This document shows, piece after piece, positions 27,630 to 37,820 of a stretch of 64,000 nucleotides of DNA. The stretch covers positions 30,857 through 94,856 of the forward strand of contig NZ_LZMC01000082.1 in NCBI RefSeq assembly GCF_001668615.1, given 5' to 3'. Under the pieces are notes generated by a model. The model saw nothing but the letters and a program-made list of their open reading frames with translations. It did not search any database and was not told the DNA's origin. The stretch comes from Mycobacterium sp. 1274761.0 (GTDB lineage Bacteria > Actinomycetota > Actinomycetes > Mycobacteriales > Mycobacteriaceae). Numbering within the stretch: the stretch's first letter is position 1; every line of letters begins with the position of its first letter. The position numbers and the translations under genes are program-made.

Positions 27630-29048
27630 GTGACTCGCGTCAGTGCCTTCGATTTCGGTGACGATGCCCTCGGCGATCTCGATGCGGTTGGCCTCGTAGA
27701 ACTACTGCGCGCGGGCACGGTCACCCCGTCCGAGCTCGTCGAAGGCGCGATCGCCCGCGCCGAGGCCGTCAACCCGACCCTCAACGGGCTGGCTTACGAG
27801 GCCTTCGAGCGGGCCCGCGCCCGCGCGACACAACCCCGCCCGTATGGCGGCTACTTTGACGGCGTCCCGACCTTCGTGAAGGACAACGTGGACGTCGCGG
27901 GCATGCCGACGATGCATGGCACCGACGCGTGGCAGCCGCGTGCGGCGAAGGCCGATGGTGCGTTCGCGCGGGTCTTTCTTTCAACCGGCCTGATAGCCCT
28001 GGGTAAGACGCAGATGTCGGAGTTCGGCTTCAGCGGCTCGGCCGAGCACCCGAGGCTGAATCCCGTTCGCAACCCCTGGAATCCGGAATTTACCGCGGGC
28101 GCTTCGTCGTCGGGGTCCGGCGCCTTCGTCGCGGCCGGAGTGGTTCCGATTGCGCACGCCAACGACGGCGGCGGATCGATCCGAATTCCGGCCGCCTGCA
28201 ATGGGCTGGTGGGTCTCAAGCCGACGCGCGGCAGGCTGCCGCTGGATGTGCAGGCTGCGCAGATGCCCCTGCAGCTTGTCGCCAACGGGGTGCTCACGCG
28301 GACGGTACGTGACACCGCGGCGTTCCTGCGCGAAGCCGAGCGAGCGTACCGGAACCCGAAGCTGCCGCCCATCGGCGACGTGGCCCGCCCGTCCAAGCAG
28401 CGCCTCCGTATCGCCGTATGCACGAAATCGATTGTGCGAGAAGCGAGTCCAGAGATTCGTGAGTTGACGCTCAAGTCTGCGGCCCTGCTGGAGAGTCTTG
28501 GGCACAAGGTCACCGAGATCGACAACCCGGTGCGGCCGCGGTTCAAAGACGACTTTGTGCTGTATTGGCAGTTTCTGGCGTTTGCGATCGTGCTTCGTGG
28601 GCGGCGGACGTACGGTCCCAGTTTCGACCGCACCAAGCTCGACAACCTGACGCTGGGTCTGTACGGGGCAGCCGCGAGGAACCTGCACAAGGTTCCGCTG
28701 GCAATCGCGAGGTTGGCGGCGTCCCGGCGCATAACCGAACGGTTGTCGGAAACCTACGACGCCGTGCTGATGCCGACGCTGGCACATGAGACACCCCGGA
28801 TCGGGCACCTCGATCCGACAGCGCCCTACGACCAGGTGATGGATCGGCTCATGGATTGGGTGGCCTTCACCCCGCTGCAGAATGCGACCGGCGACCCGGC
28901 CATCTCGCTGCCGTTGGCGCATTCCGCAGCCGGCATGCCCGTCGGCATGATGCTCTCCGCCGTCCGCGGACGCGAAACGCGGCTGCTGCAGTTGGCTTAC
29001 GAACTCGAAGAGGCGCAGCCCTGGCCGCGCCTCCACGCGTCGGCCTGA
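27630..29048 (+). CDS. amiC: Amidase-signature family amidase (AmiC-like)
   Basis: A 472-aa amidase expected to hydrolyse carboxamides to acid and ammonia. It has the Ser-cisSer-Lys triad layout: Lys in PTFVKDNVDVAG, the two serines in the Gly/Ser-rich segment TAGASSSGSGAFVAAG and in NDGGGSIRIPAACNG. The latter matches the family block exactly. The GTG start at 27630 gives the normal length. It has the same place as Rv2888c after tsf. The in vivo substrate is not known. Confidence 0.92.
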   Translation: MTRVSAFDFGDDALGDLDAVGLVELLRAGTVTPSELVEGAIARAEAVNPTLNGLAYEAFERARARATQPRPYGGYFDGVPTFVKDNVDVAGMPTMHGTDAWQPRAAKADGAFARVFLSTGLIALGKTQMSEFGFSGSAEHPRLNPVRNPWNPEFTAGASSSGSGAFVAAGVVPIAHANDGGGSIRIPAACNGLVGLKPTRGRLPLDVQAAQMPLQLVANGVLTRTVRDTAAFLREAERAYRNPKLPPIGDVARPSKQRLRIAVCTKSIVREASPEIRELTLKSAALLESLGHKVTEIDNPVRPRFKDDFVLYWQFLAFAIVLRGRRTYGPSFDRTKLDNLTLGLYGAAARNLHKVPLAIARLAASRRITERLSETYDAVLMPTLAHETPRIGHLDPTAPYDQVMDRLMDWVAFTPLQNATGDPAISLPLAHSAAGMPVGMMLSAVRGRETRLLQLAYELEEAQPWPRLHASA

Positions 29049-29080
29049 CTGATAAGGAACGTTCGCAGGAGGAGAGATGG

Positions 29081-29521
29081 TCAGGGGCGCTCGTTGCCCA
29101 GCGAGGCCAGGGTCGACTTGAAGTCGGCGCGCTGACGGCTGGAGAGCTTGTCCATCAGCCGGTTTTCGGCGGCCTTCACACCCGCGTCGGTCTTGGCGAG
29201 CAACGCCTTCCCTTCGCGCGTCAGCGCGGCCGGCAACGAGCGCCCGGACGACACCGTCGCCGGTCGGGTGACGAGGCCTCGCTCCTCGAGGGCGCGCAGC
29301 ACCGTGTTCATTGCCTGCGGCGAGACGTTGGTGTCGCGCGCCAGTTCGGCGTTCGACCGGTCAGGAAATCGTGACAGTATCCGCATGCAGATGTATTGCG
29401 GGAACGCCAGACCGAGCGGTTCCAGCACGGTGGAGGTCACCTCGGAGCGCAGCGCGTTGTGCGCACGGTAGAGCAGATAGCCCAACGGCTCATCTTCGAG
29501 GTTTTCGCTCATATCAGGCAT
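29081..29521 (-). CDS. MarR-family repressor (Rv2887-like)
   Basis: A winged-helix MarR regulator of about 143-146 aa with the helix-turn-helix NAELARDTNVSPQAMNTVLRAL and the wing RPATVSSGRSLPAALT. It resembles Rv2887, which lies at the same place after amiC. ATG 29521 and ATG 29512 are both possible; the TTG at 29536 would fall inside the operator and is not used. No Shine-Dalgarno is seen, so a leaderless mRNA is possible. A perfect palindrome separates it from the divergent methyltransferase gene, which is its probable target along with itself. Confidence 0.88.
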   Translation of the reverse strand: MPDMSENLEDEPLGYLLYRAHNALRSEVTSTVLEPLGLAFPQYICMRILSRFPDRSNAELARDTNVSPQAMNTVLRALEERGLVTRPATVSSGRSLPAALTREGKALLAKTDAGVKAAENRLMDKLSSRQRADFKSTLASLGNERP

Positions 29522-29530
29522 ATTGACATA

Positions 29531-29547
29531 TATCAACTAGGTTGATA
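29531..29547. promoter_or_regulatory. Perfect palindrome, probable MarR operator
   Basis: TATCAACTAGGTTGATA is a perfect 7-3-7 inverted repeat. It lies 10 bp upstream of the marR start and 10 bp upstream of the divergent methyltransferase start. Its size and AT-rich half-sites are typical of MarR sites, and its position would block both promoters. Binding by the adjacent MarR protein is inferred from position. Confidence 0.78.
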
Positions 29548-29548
29548 G

Positions 29549-30247
<699 letters not shown>

Positions 30248-30363
30248 CGCGCCGTCGCACCACCCCATACTGGCTGCCAGGCCGGTATGAGGCAGGATTA
30301 GGGATAGCCGTCCTGGGCCAGCACCGGGATGGCGATCTCATGCGAGGACCCCGGAGGAGTCGG

Positions 30364-31176
30364 ATGGCGGAATCGACCACCAACGGAGCCGACGCTTCCG
30401 ATTCCCCTGTCGCCGGTAAAGCAACCGCCGACCTCGATGTCGCCGGCCAGGCGGCTCCGGAAACCCGGCCCATGTATTCACGCGTCCTGCTAAAGCTCGG
30501 CGGCGAGATGTTCGGCGGCGGTCAGGTCGGTCTCGATCCCGACGTCGTGTCGCAGGTCGCCCGCCAGATCGCCGAGGTGGTCCGCAGTGGCGTGCAGGTC
30601 GCGGTCGTCATCGGCGGCGGCAACTTCTTCCGTGGCGCGCAACTGCAGCAGCGCGGTATGGAACGCACCCGCTCGGACTACATGGGGATGCTTGGCACCG
30701 TCATGAACAGCCTTGCGCTGCAAGACTTTCTGGAACGCGAAGGCATTGCCACCCGGGTGCAGACGGCCATCACGATGGGCCAGGTCGCCGAGCCCTATAT
30801 CCCGCTGCGGGCCGTGCGCCACCTGGAGAAGGGCCGCGTGGTGATCTTCGGTGCCGGCATGGGTTTGCCGTACTTCTCGACCGACACCACCGCCGCGCAA
30901 CGCGCGCTGGAGATCGGCGCCGAGGTGGTGCTGATGGCCAAGGCCGTCGACGGCGTGTTCACCGCGGACCCGCGGTCCAACCCCAACGCCGAGCTGCTCA
31001 CCGCGATCACCCACCGCGAGGTGATCGACAAAGGATTGGCCGTTGCCGACGCCACCGCGTTCAGCTTGTGCATGGACAACGGCATGCCGATTCTGGTCTT
31101 CAACCTTCTTGTCGACGGCAATATCGCGCGGGCGGTCGCAGGTGAGAAGATCGGAACACTGGTCACCACCAGCTGA
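30364..31176 (+). CDS. pyrH: Uridylate kinase
   Basis: PyrH converts UMP to UDP with ATP. The 270-aa protein has a poorly conserved acidic N-terminal tail of about 40 residues, usual in mycobacteria. The amino-acid-kinase core follows: [65 protein letters not shown] and [17 protein letters not shown] 30364 lies after CCGGAGGAGTCGG. It starts the pyrH-frr-cdsA run. Confidence 0.97.
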   Translation: MAESTTNGADASDSPVAGKATADLDVAGQAAPETRPMYSRVLLKLGGEMFGGGQVGLDPDVVSQVARQIAEVVRSGVQVAVVIGGGNFFRGAQLQQRGMERTRSDYMGMLGTVMNSLALQDFLEREGIATRVQTAITMGQVAEPYIPLRAVRHLEKGRVVIFGAGMGLPYFSTDTTAAQRALEIGAEVVLMAKAVDGVFTADPRSNPNAELLTAITHREVIDKGLAVADATAFSLCMDNGMPILVFNLLVDGNIARAVAGEKIGTLVTTS

Positions 31177-31209
31177 CCGCGCGATTAGCCACGAGCATAT
31201 GGAGAAGCA

Positions 31210-31767
31210 GTGATCGAGGAAACCCTCTTCGATGCCGAAGAGAAGATGGAGAAGGCGGTGTCCGTCGCGCGTGACGACCTGTCCTCCATCCGCACCGGCC
31301 GCGCCAACCCCGGCATGTTCTCGCGCATCGCGATCGACTACTACGGGTCGTCGACTCCCATCACGCAGCTGTCGAGCATCAACGTGCCCGAGGCGCGGCT
31401 GGTCGTCATCAAGCCCTACGAGCAGTCGCAGCTCAAGCCCATCGAGGACGCCATCCGCAATTCCGACCTCGGTGTCAACCCCTCCAACGACGGCAACGTC
31501 ATCCGCGTCGCCATCCCGCAGCTGACCGAGGAACGCCGCCGCGAACTCGTCAAGCAGGCCAAGGCCAAGGGTGAGGACGCCCGGGTGTCGGTGCGCAACA
31601 TCCGCCGCAAGGCGATGGAAGAGCTGCACCGCATCAAGAAGGACGGCGAGGCAGGCGAGGACGAGGTCAAACACGCCGAGAAGGAACTCGACAAGACCAC
31701 CCACACCTACACCAGCCAGATCGACGACCTGGTCAAACACAAAGAGGGCGAGCTGCTGGAGGTCTAG
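31210..31767 (+). CDS. frr: Ribosome recycling factor
   Basis: RRF splits the post-termination ribosome with EF-G. The 185-aa product has the standard family length and blocks: [48 protein letters not shown] and [12 protein letters not shown]. The GTG start at 31210 follows GGAGAAGCA. The stop TAG shares its last base with the cdsA start codon (TAGTG). Confidence 0.98.
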   Translation: MIEETLFDAEEKMEKAVSVARDDLSSIRTGRANPGMFSRIAIDYYGSSTPITQLSSINVPEARLVVIKPYEQSQLKPIEDAIRNSDLGVNPSNDGNVIRVAIPQLTEERRRELVKQAKAKGEDARVSVRNIRRKAMEELHRIKKDGEAGEDEVKHAEKELDKTTHTYTSQIDDLVKHKEGELLEV

Positions 31768-32636
31768 TGGCCGATCAGCACGCAGATCCGGTGGCCGATA
31801 CGTCGGAGCCGCCCAAGAAGGCATCCCGGGCCGGGCGCAACCTTCCGGCGGCCATCGGCGTCGGCGTGGTACTCGGCGCGCTCGCGATCGGGATCCTCCT
31901 GTTCTGGCCCATCGGCTGGCTGGCCGTGCTGGCCGTCTTCATCGCGATCGCCATCCACGAGGTCATCCGTCGGCTCCGCGAAGCCGGATACGCCCTGCCC
32001 GTCATCCCGCTGATGCTGGGTGGCCAGGCGATGATCTGGCTGACGTACTACGGCCCCGCCGGAATGCTGGGCGCCTACGGCGGAACCATCGTCGTCTGCA
32101 TGGTGTGGCGGTTGGTCGGGCGGGGTCCGCGCGAGCAGCCGGAGAACTTCCTGCGCGACATCTCGGCCACGGTGTTGTTGGCGACGTGGGTGCCGTTGTT
32201 CGCAAGTTTCAGCGCGCTGCTGATCTTCCAGGACCACGGTGGCGCCCGGACGTTCACCGTGATCGCGACGGTCGTCTTCGCCGACATCGGCGGCTACGTC
32301 GCCGGGGTGCTGTTCGGCAAGCACCTGATGGCGCCTGCCATCAGCCCGAAGAAGTCGTGGGAGGGCCTGGGCGGCTCGCTGCTGTTCGGGACCACCGCCG
32401 CGGTGCTGTCGGTGACGTTCCTGATGGATCGCCCGCCGTGGGTCGGCGTGCCGTTGGGGCTGATGCTCGTGATCACCGGCGTGCTCGGCGATCTGGTCGA
32501 GTCGCAGGTGAAGCGTGATCTCGGCATCAAGGACATGGGCACGCTGCTGCCCGGACACGGCGGCATCATGGACCGCATCGATGCGATGCTGCCGTCGGCC
32601 GTGGCCGGCTGGATTGTCCTGACGGTGCTTGCCTGA
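31767..32636 (+). CDS. cdsA: Phosphatidate cytidylyltransferase
   Basis: CdsA makes CDP-diacylglycerol from phosphatidate and CTP, the precursor of phosphatidylinositol and cardiolipin. The 289-aa protein has about eight membrane helices after a short charged N-terminus. The family signature is near the C-terminus: GDLVESQVKRDLGIKDMG, LLPGHGGIMDRIDAML. The GTG is embedded in the frr stop. In M. tuberculosis the next gene is rlmN; here about 4 kb of variable DNA intervenes. Confidence 0.95.
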   Translation: MADQHADPVADTSEPPKKASRAGRNLPAAIGVGVVLGALAIGILLFWPIGWLAVLAVFIAIAIHEVIRRLREAGYALPVIPLMLGGQAMIWLTYYGPAGMLGAYGGTIVVCMVWRLVGRGPREQPENFLRDISATVLLATWVPLFASFSALLIFQDHGGARTFTVIATVVFADIGGYVAGVLFGKHLMAPAISPKKSWEGLGGSLLFGTTAAVLSVTFLMDRPPWVGVPLGLMLVITGVLGDLVESQVKRDLGIKDMGTLLPGHGGIMDRIDAMLPSAVAGWIVLTVLA

Positions 32637-32647
32637 GCACGGGGGAG

Positions 32648-34078
32648 TCAGGCGGCTCGGTGGTCGGGTGGTTCGGTTCCGCCGGGTATTTCTGAGGGCT
32701 CCGACGCCGACTCGTGCTCGTCGTCGAGCGGTCGCAGGAGTGCTTCGGGGCGGTGGTAGAAGTTGATCCGGGATTGGCCGTGATCTAACTGTGCGGGTGG
32801 GTGCCACTCGCATTCGCCGCGGGCGTTGATGGTCGTGGCCCAGCCGCCGTCCTCGACGCTGCGGTTGTCGGTGCCGCAAGCCAAGGTCATGTCGTCGACG
32901 TTGGTGTTACCGCCGAGGATCCAGTCGGTCTCGGCGTGGTGGACTTGGGCGCCGTAGGCGCCCACGGTGCAGCACGGTTTCGAACAGCCACCGTCACGCG
33001 CGATCAACATGATCCGCTGCGCCGGTGACGCCACCCGCTTGGCGCGAAACAAGTCAAGTGCGGCTCCCGTGGCCCCGTCGAAGATCGCGAGGTAGTGGTT
33101 GGCGTGCGCCCCCATCCGGATCACGTCGGCGACCGGGATCTTGGCGCCGCCGCCCGTCACGCCGATCCCCGCGCGGCTCTCCAAGTCCCGCAGGGTGGTG
33201 CGGACGATCACCGACACCGGCAGCCCGTTGAGCTGCCCGAGCTCACCGCTCATCAGCGCGATCCGGCCCACGACGAGCAAGGCGTCGTGCTGGCGTTGTT
33301 CCAGGGTGCGGTGATCGTTGTCAATCTGGGCTTGCGTAGGCGTGCCCGAGGTGCAGGGCTCGTCGTCGGCAGGATTGCACATGCCTGGGGCGGCGTATTT
33401 GGCGAAGATGACCTCCCACACCGCCCACGCTTCGGGGGTGAGGTCGGCGACCACCGGGCTCATCGCATCGCGGCCTTGCCGACCGGCGGCGAGGCGGCGT
33501 TTGCGTTCACGTTCTGCGTCGTCGGGTTCCGGGCCGTCCTGGTCGAGCAGGAACAGCCGCAGCGCCGCGGTGTCGCGTAACTCTTTGGGGCCCACCCCAG
33601 CGGCGACGCGGACGAGGTCGACTTCGAACTGCTCGGCTGTGGTGGTGTCGACCCACGACGGCAACTGTTTGATCGCGCCCCTGATGGTGGCGACGTGCTC
33701 CCCGGTGATCAGTCCGGCAGCTTGCGCCGCGGCCACGGCGGGCAGCAGCGGCGGCAACGGCTCCCCTGGGAGACTGGTGCGAGGGCCCAGGTCTGCGGCG
33801 TCGTGCAGGCGACGGGAGGCTTCTGCGGTGGAAAGCCGCCACCGAATACGCAGCACCTCGTTCCACGACTTGGCGCCCATCTCCTTCGGCGTGGTCTGCG
33901 ACTGCAGCCGCGCCAACAGCCGATGCGACTGCGTCGGCAACTGACACATCAACGTCTCGAACTCATCCATCACCGACACCAACTCGGCGCGCGTCAACGC
34001 ATCCAATTCAGTGGCGGCGAACGCGTCATAAGCGGCCCGTAGGGCGGCCATCGCTTCCTGCACCACCTCGACCGACAT
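32648..34078 (-). CDS. 13E12/DUF222 protein with HNH nuclease domain
   Basis: A protein of about 476 aa of the 13E12 repeat family. The N-terminal DUF222 part (about 1-330) is mostly helical, with AELVSVMDEFETL and LSTAEASRRLHDAADLG. The C-terminal HNH domain has CSKPCCTVGAYGAQVHHAETDW and then a DDMTLACGTDNR segment; the ligand Cys residues and the His pair are intact. ATG 34078 is preferred since ATG 34093 lies inside an SOS box that overlaps the promoter. Some 13E12 genes are LexA-controlled in M. tuberculosis. It is a mobile-like multi-copy family. The DNA target is unknown. Confidence 0.88.
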   Translation of the reverse strand: MSVEVVQEAMAALRAAYDAFAATELDALTRAELVSVMDEFETLMCQLPTQSHRLLARLQSQTTPKEMGAKSWNEVLRIRWRLSTAEASRRLHDAADLGPRTSLPGEPLPPLLPAVAAAQAAGLITGEHVATIRGAIKQLPSWVDTTTAEQFEVDLVRVAAGVGPKELRDTAALRLFLLDQDGPEPDDAERERKRRLAAGRQGRDAMSPVVADLTPEAWAVWEVIFAKYAAPGMCNPADDEPCTSGTPTQAQIDNDHRTLEQRQHDALLVVGRIALMSGELGQLNGLPVSVIVRTTLRDLESRAGIGVTGGGAKIPVADVIRMGAHANHYLAIFDGATGAALDLFRAKRVASPAQRIMLIARDGGCSKPCCTVGAYGAQVHHAETDWILGGNTNVDDMTLACGTDNRSVEDGGWATTINARGECEWHPPAQLDHGQSRINFYHRPEALLRPLDDEHESASEPSEIPGGTEPPDHRAA

Positions 34079-34081
34079 ACC

Positions 34082-34097
34082 TCGAACATACATTCGA
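34082..34097. promoter_or_regulatory. SOS (LexA) box of the 13E12 gene
   Basis: TCGAACATACATTCGA matches the mycobacterial SOS box TCGAAC-N4-GTTCGA at 11 of 12 defined bases, with A in place of G. It ends 4 bp before ATG 34078, as expected for repression of a transcript with little or no leader. LexA control of 13E12 genes is known in M. tuberculosis. Confidence 0.78.
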
Positions 34098-34152
34098 CCA
34101 CCGACAAACTGCCCGACTTGAGACGCGGTGCGTGCCGGTAGGTTCTAGGCCC

Positions 34153-34509
34153 ATGAAGCCGTCCTGCGCTGCTGCGTGGCGAGACGGTGCAGTGGGAGGG
34201 CGCGCCGATACGCATGCTGCACACCGACGGGTTCGTCGCCGACCGGCCCGTGGAGGTTGAGGTGCCGAGCGGCACCTCCTCACCCACGAAGGTCACCTGG
34301 TGCGGCTGACGCACGTGGACGAAGAGGCCGTCGCGGTGGCCGCCGATCTGCTTCCGCAGTTCACGTTCAGCGGGACGGCCGAGCAACTGCGGGCCCGCGT
34401 CGCCGAATACGCAGCAGGCGGAGTCACCGAGCTGGTGTATCAACCGGCGGGCCCGCACATCGCGGGGGAGTTGGCGCGCACGATGGCCGCGGTCGGCGAA
34501 GCGGACTAA
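34153..34509 (+). pseudogene. Remnant of an LLM-class flavin oxidoreductase gene
   Basis: Two blocks of a luciferase-like (F420/FMN) oxidoreductase survive in different frames. The first (from about 34166) reads ALLRGETVQWEGAPIRMLHTDGF and then VADRPVEVEVP, and stops at a TGA near 34308. The second, from about 34290 to 34509, reads VRLTHVDEEAVAVAADLL and ends FTFSGTAEQLRARVAEYAAGG then TELVYQPAGP. The N-terminal ~130 residues and a central part are missing. It is a decayed gene lying between the 13E12 gene and a tetR gene, a sign of past rearrangement at this spot. Confidence 0.75.
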
Positions 34510-35105
34510 ACGAGGGGTTCGGTCAGGTAGCGCTGCATCGTCGGCCCTGTCATCGAAACCAACTTTTCGACGCTCGCCGAGGCCATTGGTTCGATCTTGA
34601 GCTGGTAACGGGCGAACGCAAGGCCCATCAAATGGCTGGCCACCAGCTCGACGCGCAGTTCGGCGTCGGCCACGCCGAATTCGCCGGCGACGCGCTGAGC
34701 CATCGGGCCGGCAAGCGCCTCGTGCAGCACTTTCCTGGCTTGGGGTTGTATCGCCGCCGACCGCCACAGCGTCATCAGCGGTTCGAAGTGGCTCCCGTGG
34801 TCCCAGCGTTCGAGGATCCGTCGTACCAGTCGTGCGCCGATGTCCTCGCGACCCTCGTCCAACAGTGCAGCCAGGTGGTGAAGCGGGTGGTCGGGACCGG
34901 TCAGCACCGACGCCGAGAACAGGCCCTCCTTATTGCCGAAGAAGTAGTAGACCATCGCGACGTCAACACCGGCATCGGACGCAATTCCTCGGACGGTGGC
35001 CCGCTCGTAGCCGTGGCGTTGGAAGTGCTGTCGAGCCGCATCGATGATGCGCTGTTTGCTCTGCTGGCCGCTACGCCAGCGGCCGACGCGCGGCGTTCCA
35101 GGCAT
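34506..35105 (-). CDS. TetR-family regulator
   Basis: A 199-aa TetR protein. The N-terminal helix-turn-helix is ATVRGIASDAGVDVAMVYYFFGNKEGLF. The C-terminal ligand domain ends MGLAFARYQLKIEP and MQRYLTEPL, like the common TetR_C17-type mycobacterial regulators. ATG 35105 is chosen since the upstream extension reads through the intergenic palindrome. It is divergent from a membrane methyltransferase gene, its likely target. The ligand is unknown. Confidence 0.87.
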   Translation of the reverse strand: MPGTPRVGRWRSGQQSKQRIIDAARQHFQRHGYERATVRGIASDAGVDVAMVYYFFGNKEGLFSASVLTGPDHPLHHLAALLDEGREDIGARLVRRILERWDHGSHFEPLMTLWRSAAIQPQARKVLHEALAGPMAQRVAGEFGVADAELRVELVASHLMGLAFARYQLKIEPMASASVEKLVSMTGPTMQRYLTEPLV

Positions 35106-35120
35106 GGCCGAAGAATACTT

Positions 35121-35132
35121 CAACACGTGTTG
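35121..35132. promoter_or_regulatory. Palindrome CAACACGTGTTG, probable TetR operator
   Basis: A perfect 12-bp palindrome 15 bp upstream of the tetR start and 62 bp upstream of the divergent methyltransferase start. A second partly symmetric sequence (CTTGAACGGCAGTTGAAG) lies around 35163-35180. Position and symmetry suit autoregulation plus control of the neighbour; not tested. Confidence 0.6.
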
Positions 35133-35194
35133 TTGTTTACGCACCACCGGCCTACGATGATTCTTGAACGGCAGTTGAAGTAAGGAGGTCTGCA

Positions 35195-35731
35195 ATGGCG
35201 GAGACACTCGAGCGGCGGCTCTTCTGGCGCCATGTCCTGTCATTTCTGGTCGCACCGGTGACGATGACGGTGCTGATTCCGGCGTTGATCGTGGTGCTGA
35301 CCGATGTTCGCGCACCGGACCTGTCGACGCCTCTGCGGTGGGCGTCGGTGATCGTCGGCGCTGCGCTGGTGGCCGGCGGAGTCGGCATGCTGTTCTGGAC
35401 GGTCTATCTGTTCGACCGCGTCGGCAAGGGCACTCTTGGGGTGGGCGACGTCATGGGCCAGCCGGTGCATCTGGTCGTCGAGGGGCCGTATCGCCACGTC
35501 CGAAACCCGATGATCGCAGGCGTTTTCGCGATCCTGCTCGGAGAGGCGGCGATTACCGGCTCGGTCTGGCTACTGCTGTGGTCTGCGATCTTCTTCCTGA
35601 TGCTGACCACCGTCATCCAGGTCTGGGAGGAGCCGCATCTGGCGCAGCGGTTCGGCGAGGACTACGTCACCTACCGGCAGAACGTGCCGCGCTGGATCCC
35701 GCGACGCACGGCGTGGAGGAAGGCGGAATAG
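35195..35731 (+). CDS. Isoprenylcysteine carboxyl methyltransferase-family membrane protein
   Basis: A 178-aa integral membrane protein with about four helices. The SAM-binding C-terminal block is [13 protein letters not shown], then [25 protein letters not shown], which is the signature of bacterial ICMT/PEMT-like methyltransferases. A strong TAAGGAGGT precedes the ATG. Its acceptor is unknown; bacteria mostly lack prenylated proteins, so lipid or phenol methylation is more likely. The gene is divergent from tetR. Its 3' end overlaps the convergent transporter gene by 65 bp. Confidence 0.85.
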   Translation: MAETLERRLFWRHVLSFLVAPVTMTVLIPALIVVLTDVRAPDLSTPLRWASVIVGAALVAGGVGMLFWTVYLFDRVGKGTLGVGDVMGQPVHLVVEGPYRHVRNPMIAGVFAILLGEAAITGSVWLLLWSAIFFLMLTTVIQVWEEPHLAQRFGEDYVTYRQNVPRWIPRRTAWRKAE

Positions 35732-36635
35732 AGGCCGCCGCGGGTGGACTGTCAGCGGCGAGTCTGCCGGTGCGGGAGTTGAGCCAGCACGCCGCCGCGC
35801 CGACAATCAACCCGATCGCGATGCCGATGTCTGGACGCTGGCCGAGCATCAGCCACGACAGCAGACCGGCGACGGCCGGGATCACCGCGAACAGCATCGC
35901 GACCGCAGCCGCGCCGTAGTTGTTGATCGCGCGCACGTACAAGGTCATCGCGGTCGTCGCGTTGAACAGCACCACCGCCGCCACGGCGCCGACCGCCTTC
36001 CACGGGTCGGTCACCTCCCACGGAAACACCACCAGCAGCGCTGCCGCAGGGACGAGGGACACGAGGTTCTGCAGCGCGGCGGTCACGCGGAAGTCGACGC
36101 TCGAGCAGAATTTCTGTTGATACACGCCCCCGCCCGCGACCGCGATCAGCGCGACCACCAGCAGCAACACCACGGAATCGACACCGCCGACGGCGATCAG
36201 CCTGCCTCCGCAGGCCGACAGCACCGCAACGACGCCAAGAACCAGTGCGCCCGCACGGCCCCATGTCAGCCGTTCACCGAGGAAGGTGACCGCCAAAACA
36301 GTGGTGACCACCGGGTTCATCGAGATGATCACCGCGCCGAGGACCGCGGGCGCGCCGTGCAACAGCGCGACGTACAGCCCGATGAATTGCAGCGCCTGGG
36401 CGAGCAGCCCGCTGATCAGCACATGCGCCAGGGTGCGCCCTGTGGGCCACGTCACCTTCGACACAAGGGCCCAGCCCAGAAGAATCGCTCCGGCCAGGCC
36501 AAACCGGAACACCAATACCGCCATGGGCGACATCGCCGAAACCGCAAGCGCACCAATGGGATAGCCCATCGCGTAGAAGAACGTCAGGATCGCCGCGGTG
36601 CGCAACGGCATGGTCGGCATGGTCACGGCTCTCAT
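35667..36635 (-). CDS. EamA/DMT-family transporter
   Basis: A drug/metabolite-transporter permease of about 322 aa with ten predicted helices in two EamA repeats. The first repeat has [16 protein letters not shown] and [28 protein letters not shown]; the second has [29 protein letters not shown]. Starts at 36635, 36620 and 36611 are all possible. The last ~35 residues (Ala/Ser/Pro-rich) are read opposite the methyltransferase 3' end and may be unusual. It probably exports a small metabolite. It is divergent from rlmN. Confidence 0.83.
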   Translation of the reverse strand: MRAVTMPTMPLRTAAILTFFYAMGYPIGALAVSAMSPMAVLVFRFGLAGAILLGWALVSKVTWPTGRTLAHVLISGLLAQALQFIGLYVALLHGAPAVLGAVIISMNPVVTTVLAVTFLGERLTWGRAGALVLGVVAVLSACGGRLIAVGGVDSVVLLLVVALIAVAGGGVYQQKFCSSVDFRVTAALQNLVSLVPAAALLVVFPWEVTDPWKAVGAVAAVVLFNATTAMTLYVRAINNYGAAAVAMLFAVIPAVAGLLSWLMLGQRPDIGIAIGLIVGAAACWLNSRTGRLAADSPPAAASIPPSSTPCVAGSSAARSAGR

Positions 36636-36704
36636 GGTTGCGACCAACGCGTCTGTTGGCCAATGAATTTCCGGCGCGATGGATGGGATACTGGACGAAA
36701 GCCC

Positions 36705-37820
36705 ATGTCGACATCTCTGCCCCTGGTTTTCGATCCGCCGCGACGCGCTATGCCGCCGCGCCATTTCGCCGACCTCGACGAACCGGGACGCGCGACCGCC
36801 GCGGCGGAGCTGGGGCTGCCTGCATTTCGCGGAAAGCAGCTGGCCAACCAGTATTACGGCAGGCTGATCGCCGACCCCCGCGAGATGACGGATCTGCCCG
36901 CGGCGGTGCGAGACCAAGTGGCCGACGCGTTGTTCCCGCGTCTGCTCGATGCGGTCCAGGAGATCGAGTGCGACGCGGGCGAGACGCGGAAAATGCTCTG
37001 GCGCGCGGTCGACGGCACGACGTTCGAGTCGGTGCTGATGCGTTATCCCCAGCGGAATACGGTGTGCATCTCCTCACAGGCCGGCTGCGGGATGGCGTGT
37101 CCCTTCTGCGCGACGGGCCAAGGTGGGCTCAAGCGCAACCTGTCGACGGCAGAGATCCTCGAGCAGGTCCGCACGGCCGCCGTCGAACTGCGCGACAGAG
37201 ACGGCGACGGGATTGCGCGCGGGGGTCGCCTGTCCAACATCGTCTTCATGGGCATGGGGGAGCCGCTGGCGAACTACAACCGCGTGCTCGCAGCGGTGCG
37301 GCGCATCATCGCGCCGCCACCTAACGGGTTCGGCATCTCGGCGCGCTCGGTGACGGTTTCGACGGTCGGGCTGGCGCCGGCGATCCGCAAGCTGGCCGAC
37401 GAGCGGCTCGGCGTGACGCTGGCGCTGTCGTTGCATGCCCCCGACGACGAATTGCGTGACACGTTGGTTCCGGTGAACAACCGGTGGAAGGTATCGGAGG
37501 CGCTCGACGCCGCACGGTACTACGCCGACGTGACGGGAAGACGCGTGTCGATCGAGTACGCACTGATCCGCGACGTGAACGACCAACCGTGGCGCGCAGA
37601 CCTACTCGGCAAGCGCCTGCACGGCGCGCTGGGGCCACTCGCGCACGTCAACGTCATCCCGCTGAACCCGACGCCGGGCAGCGAGTGGGACGCCAGCCCC
37701 AAGCCGGCCGAGCGGGAATTCGTCAGGCGAGTCCGCGAGCGGGGTGTGTCATGCACGGTGCGCGATACGCGCGGCCGTGAAATCGCCGCTGCCTGCGGGC
37801 AATTGGCCGCTCAGGCCTGA
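36705..37820 (+). CDS. rlmN: 23S rRNA (A2503-C2)/tRNA (A37-C2) methyltransferase RlmN
   Basis: A 371-aa radical-SAM enzyme that methylates C2 of A2503 in 23S rRNA. The 4Fe-4S motif is Cys128-x3-Cys132-x2-Cys135 (CGMACPFC). The methyl-carrying Cys is in [11 protein letters not shown] near the C-terminus. Other blocks, [12 protein letters not shown] and [20 protein letters not shown], are complete. ATG 36705 is the family start. It marks the return of the conserved backbone (Rv2880c). The last 10 bp overlap the convergent NTF2-like gene. Confidence 0.96.
   Translation: MSTSLPLVFDPPRRAMPPRHFADLDEPGRATAAAELGLPAFRGKQLANQYYGRLIADPREMTDLPAAVRDQVADALFPRLLDAVQEIECDAGETRKMLWRAVDGTTFESVLMRYPQRNTVCISSQAGCGMACPFCATGQGGLKRNLSTAEILEQVRTAAVELRDRDGDGIARGGRLSNIVFMGMGEPLANYNRVLAAVRRIIAPPPNGFGISARSVTVSTVGLAPAIRKLADERLGVTLALSLHAPDDELRDTLVPVNNRWKVSEALDAARYYADVTGRRVSIEYALIRDVNDQPWRADLLGKRLHGALGPLAHVNVIPLNPTPGSEWDASPKPAEREFVRRVRERGVSCTVRDTRGREIAAACGQLAAQA

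Noticed and set aside
32631..32653. GCCTGA/TCAGGC inverted repeat at the cdsA and 13E12 gene ends as a terminator
   Set aside because: Six-bp arms made mostly of the two stop regions with an 11-nt loop; chance is a good explanation.
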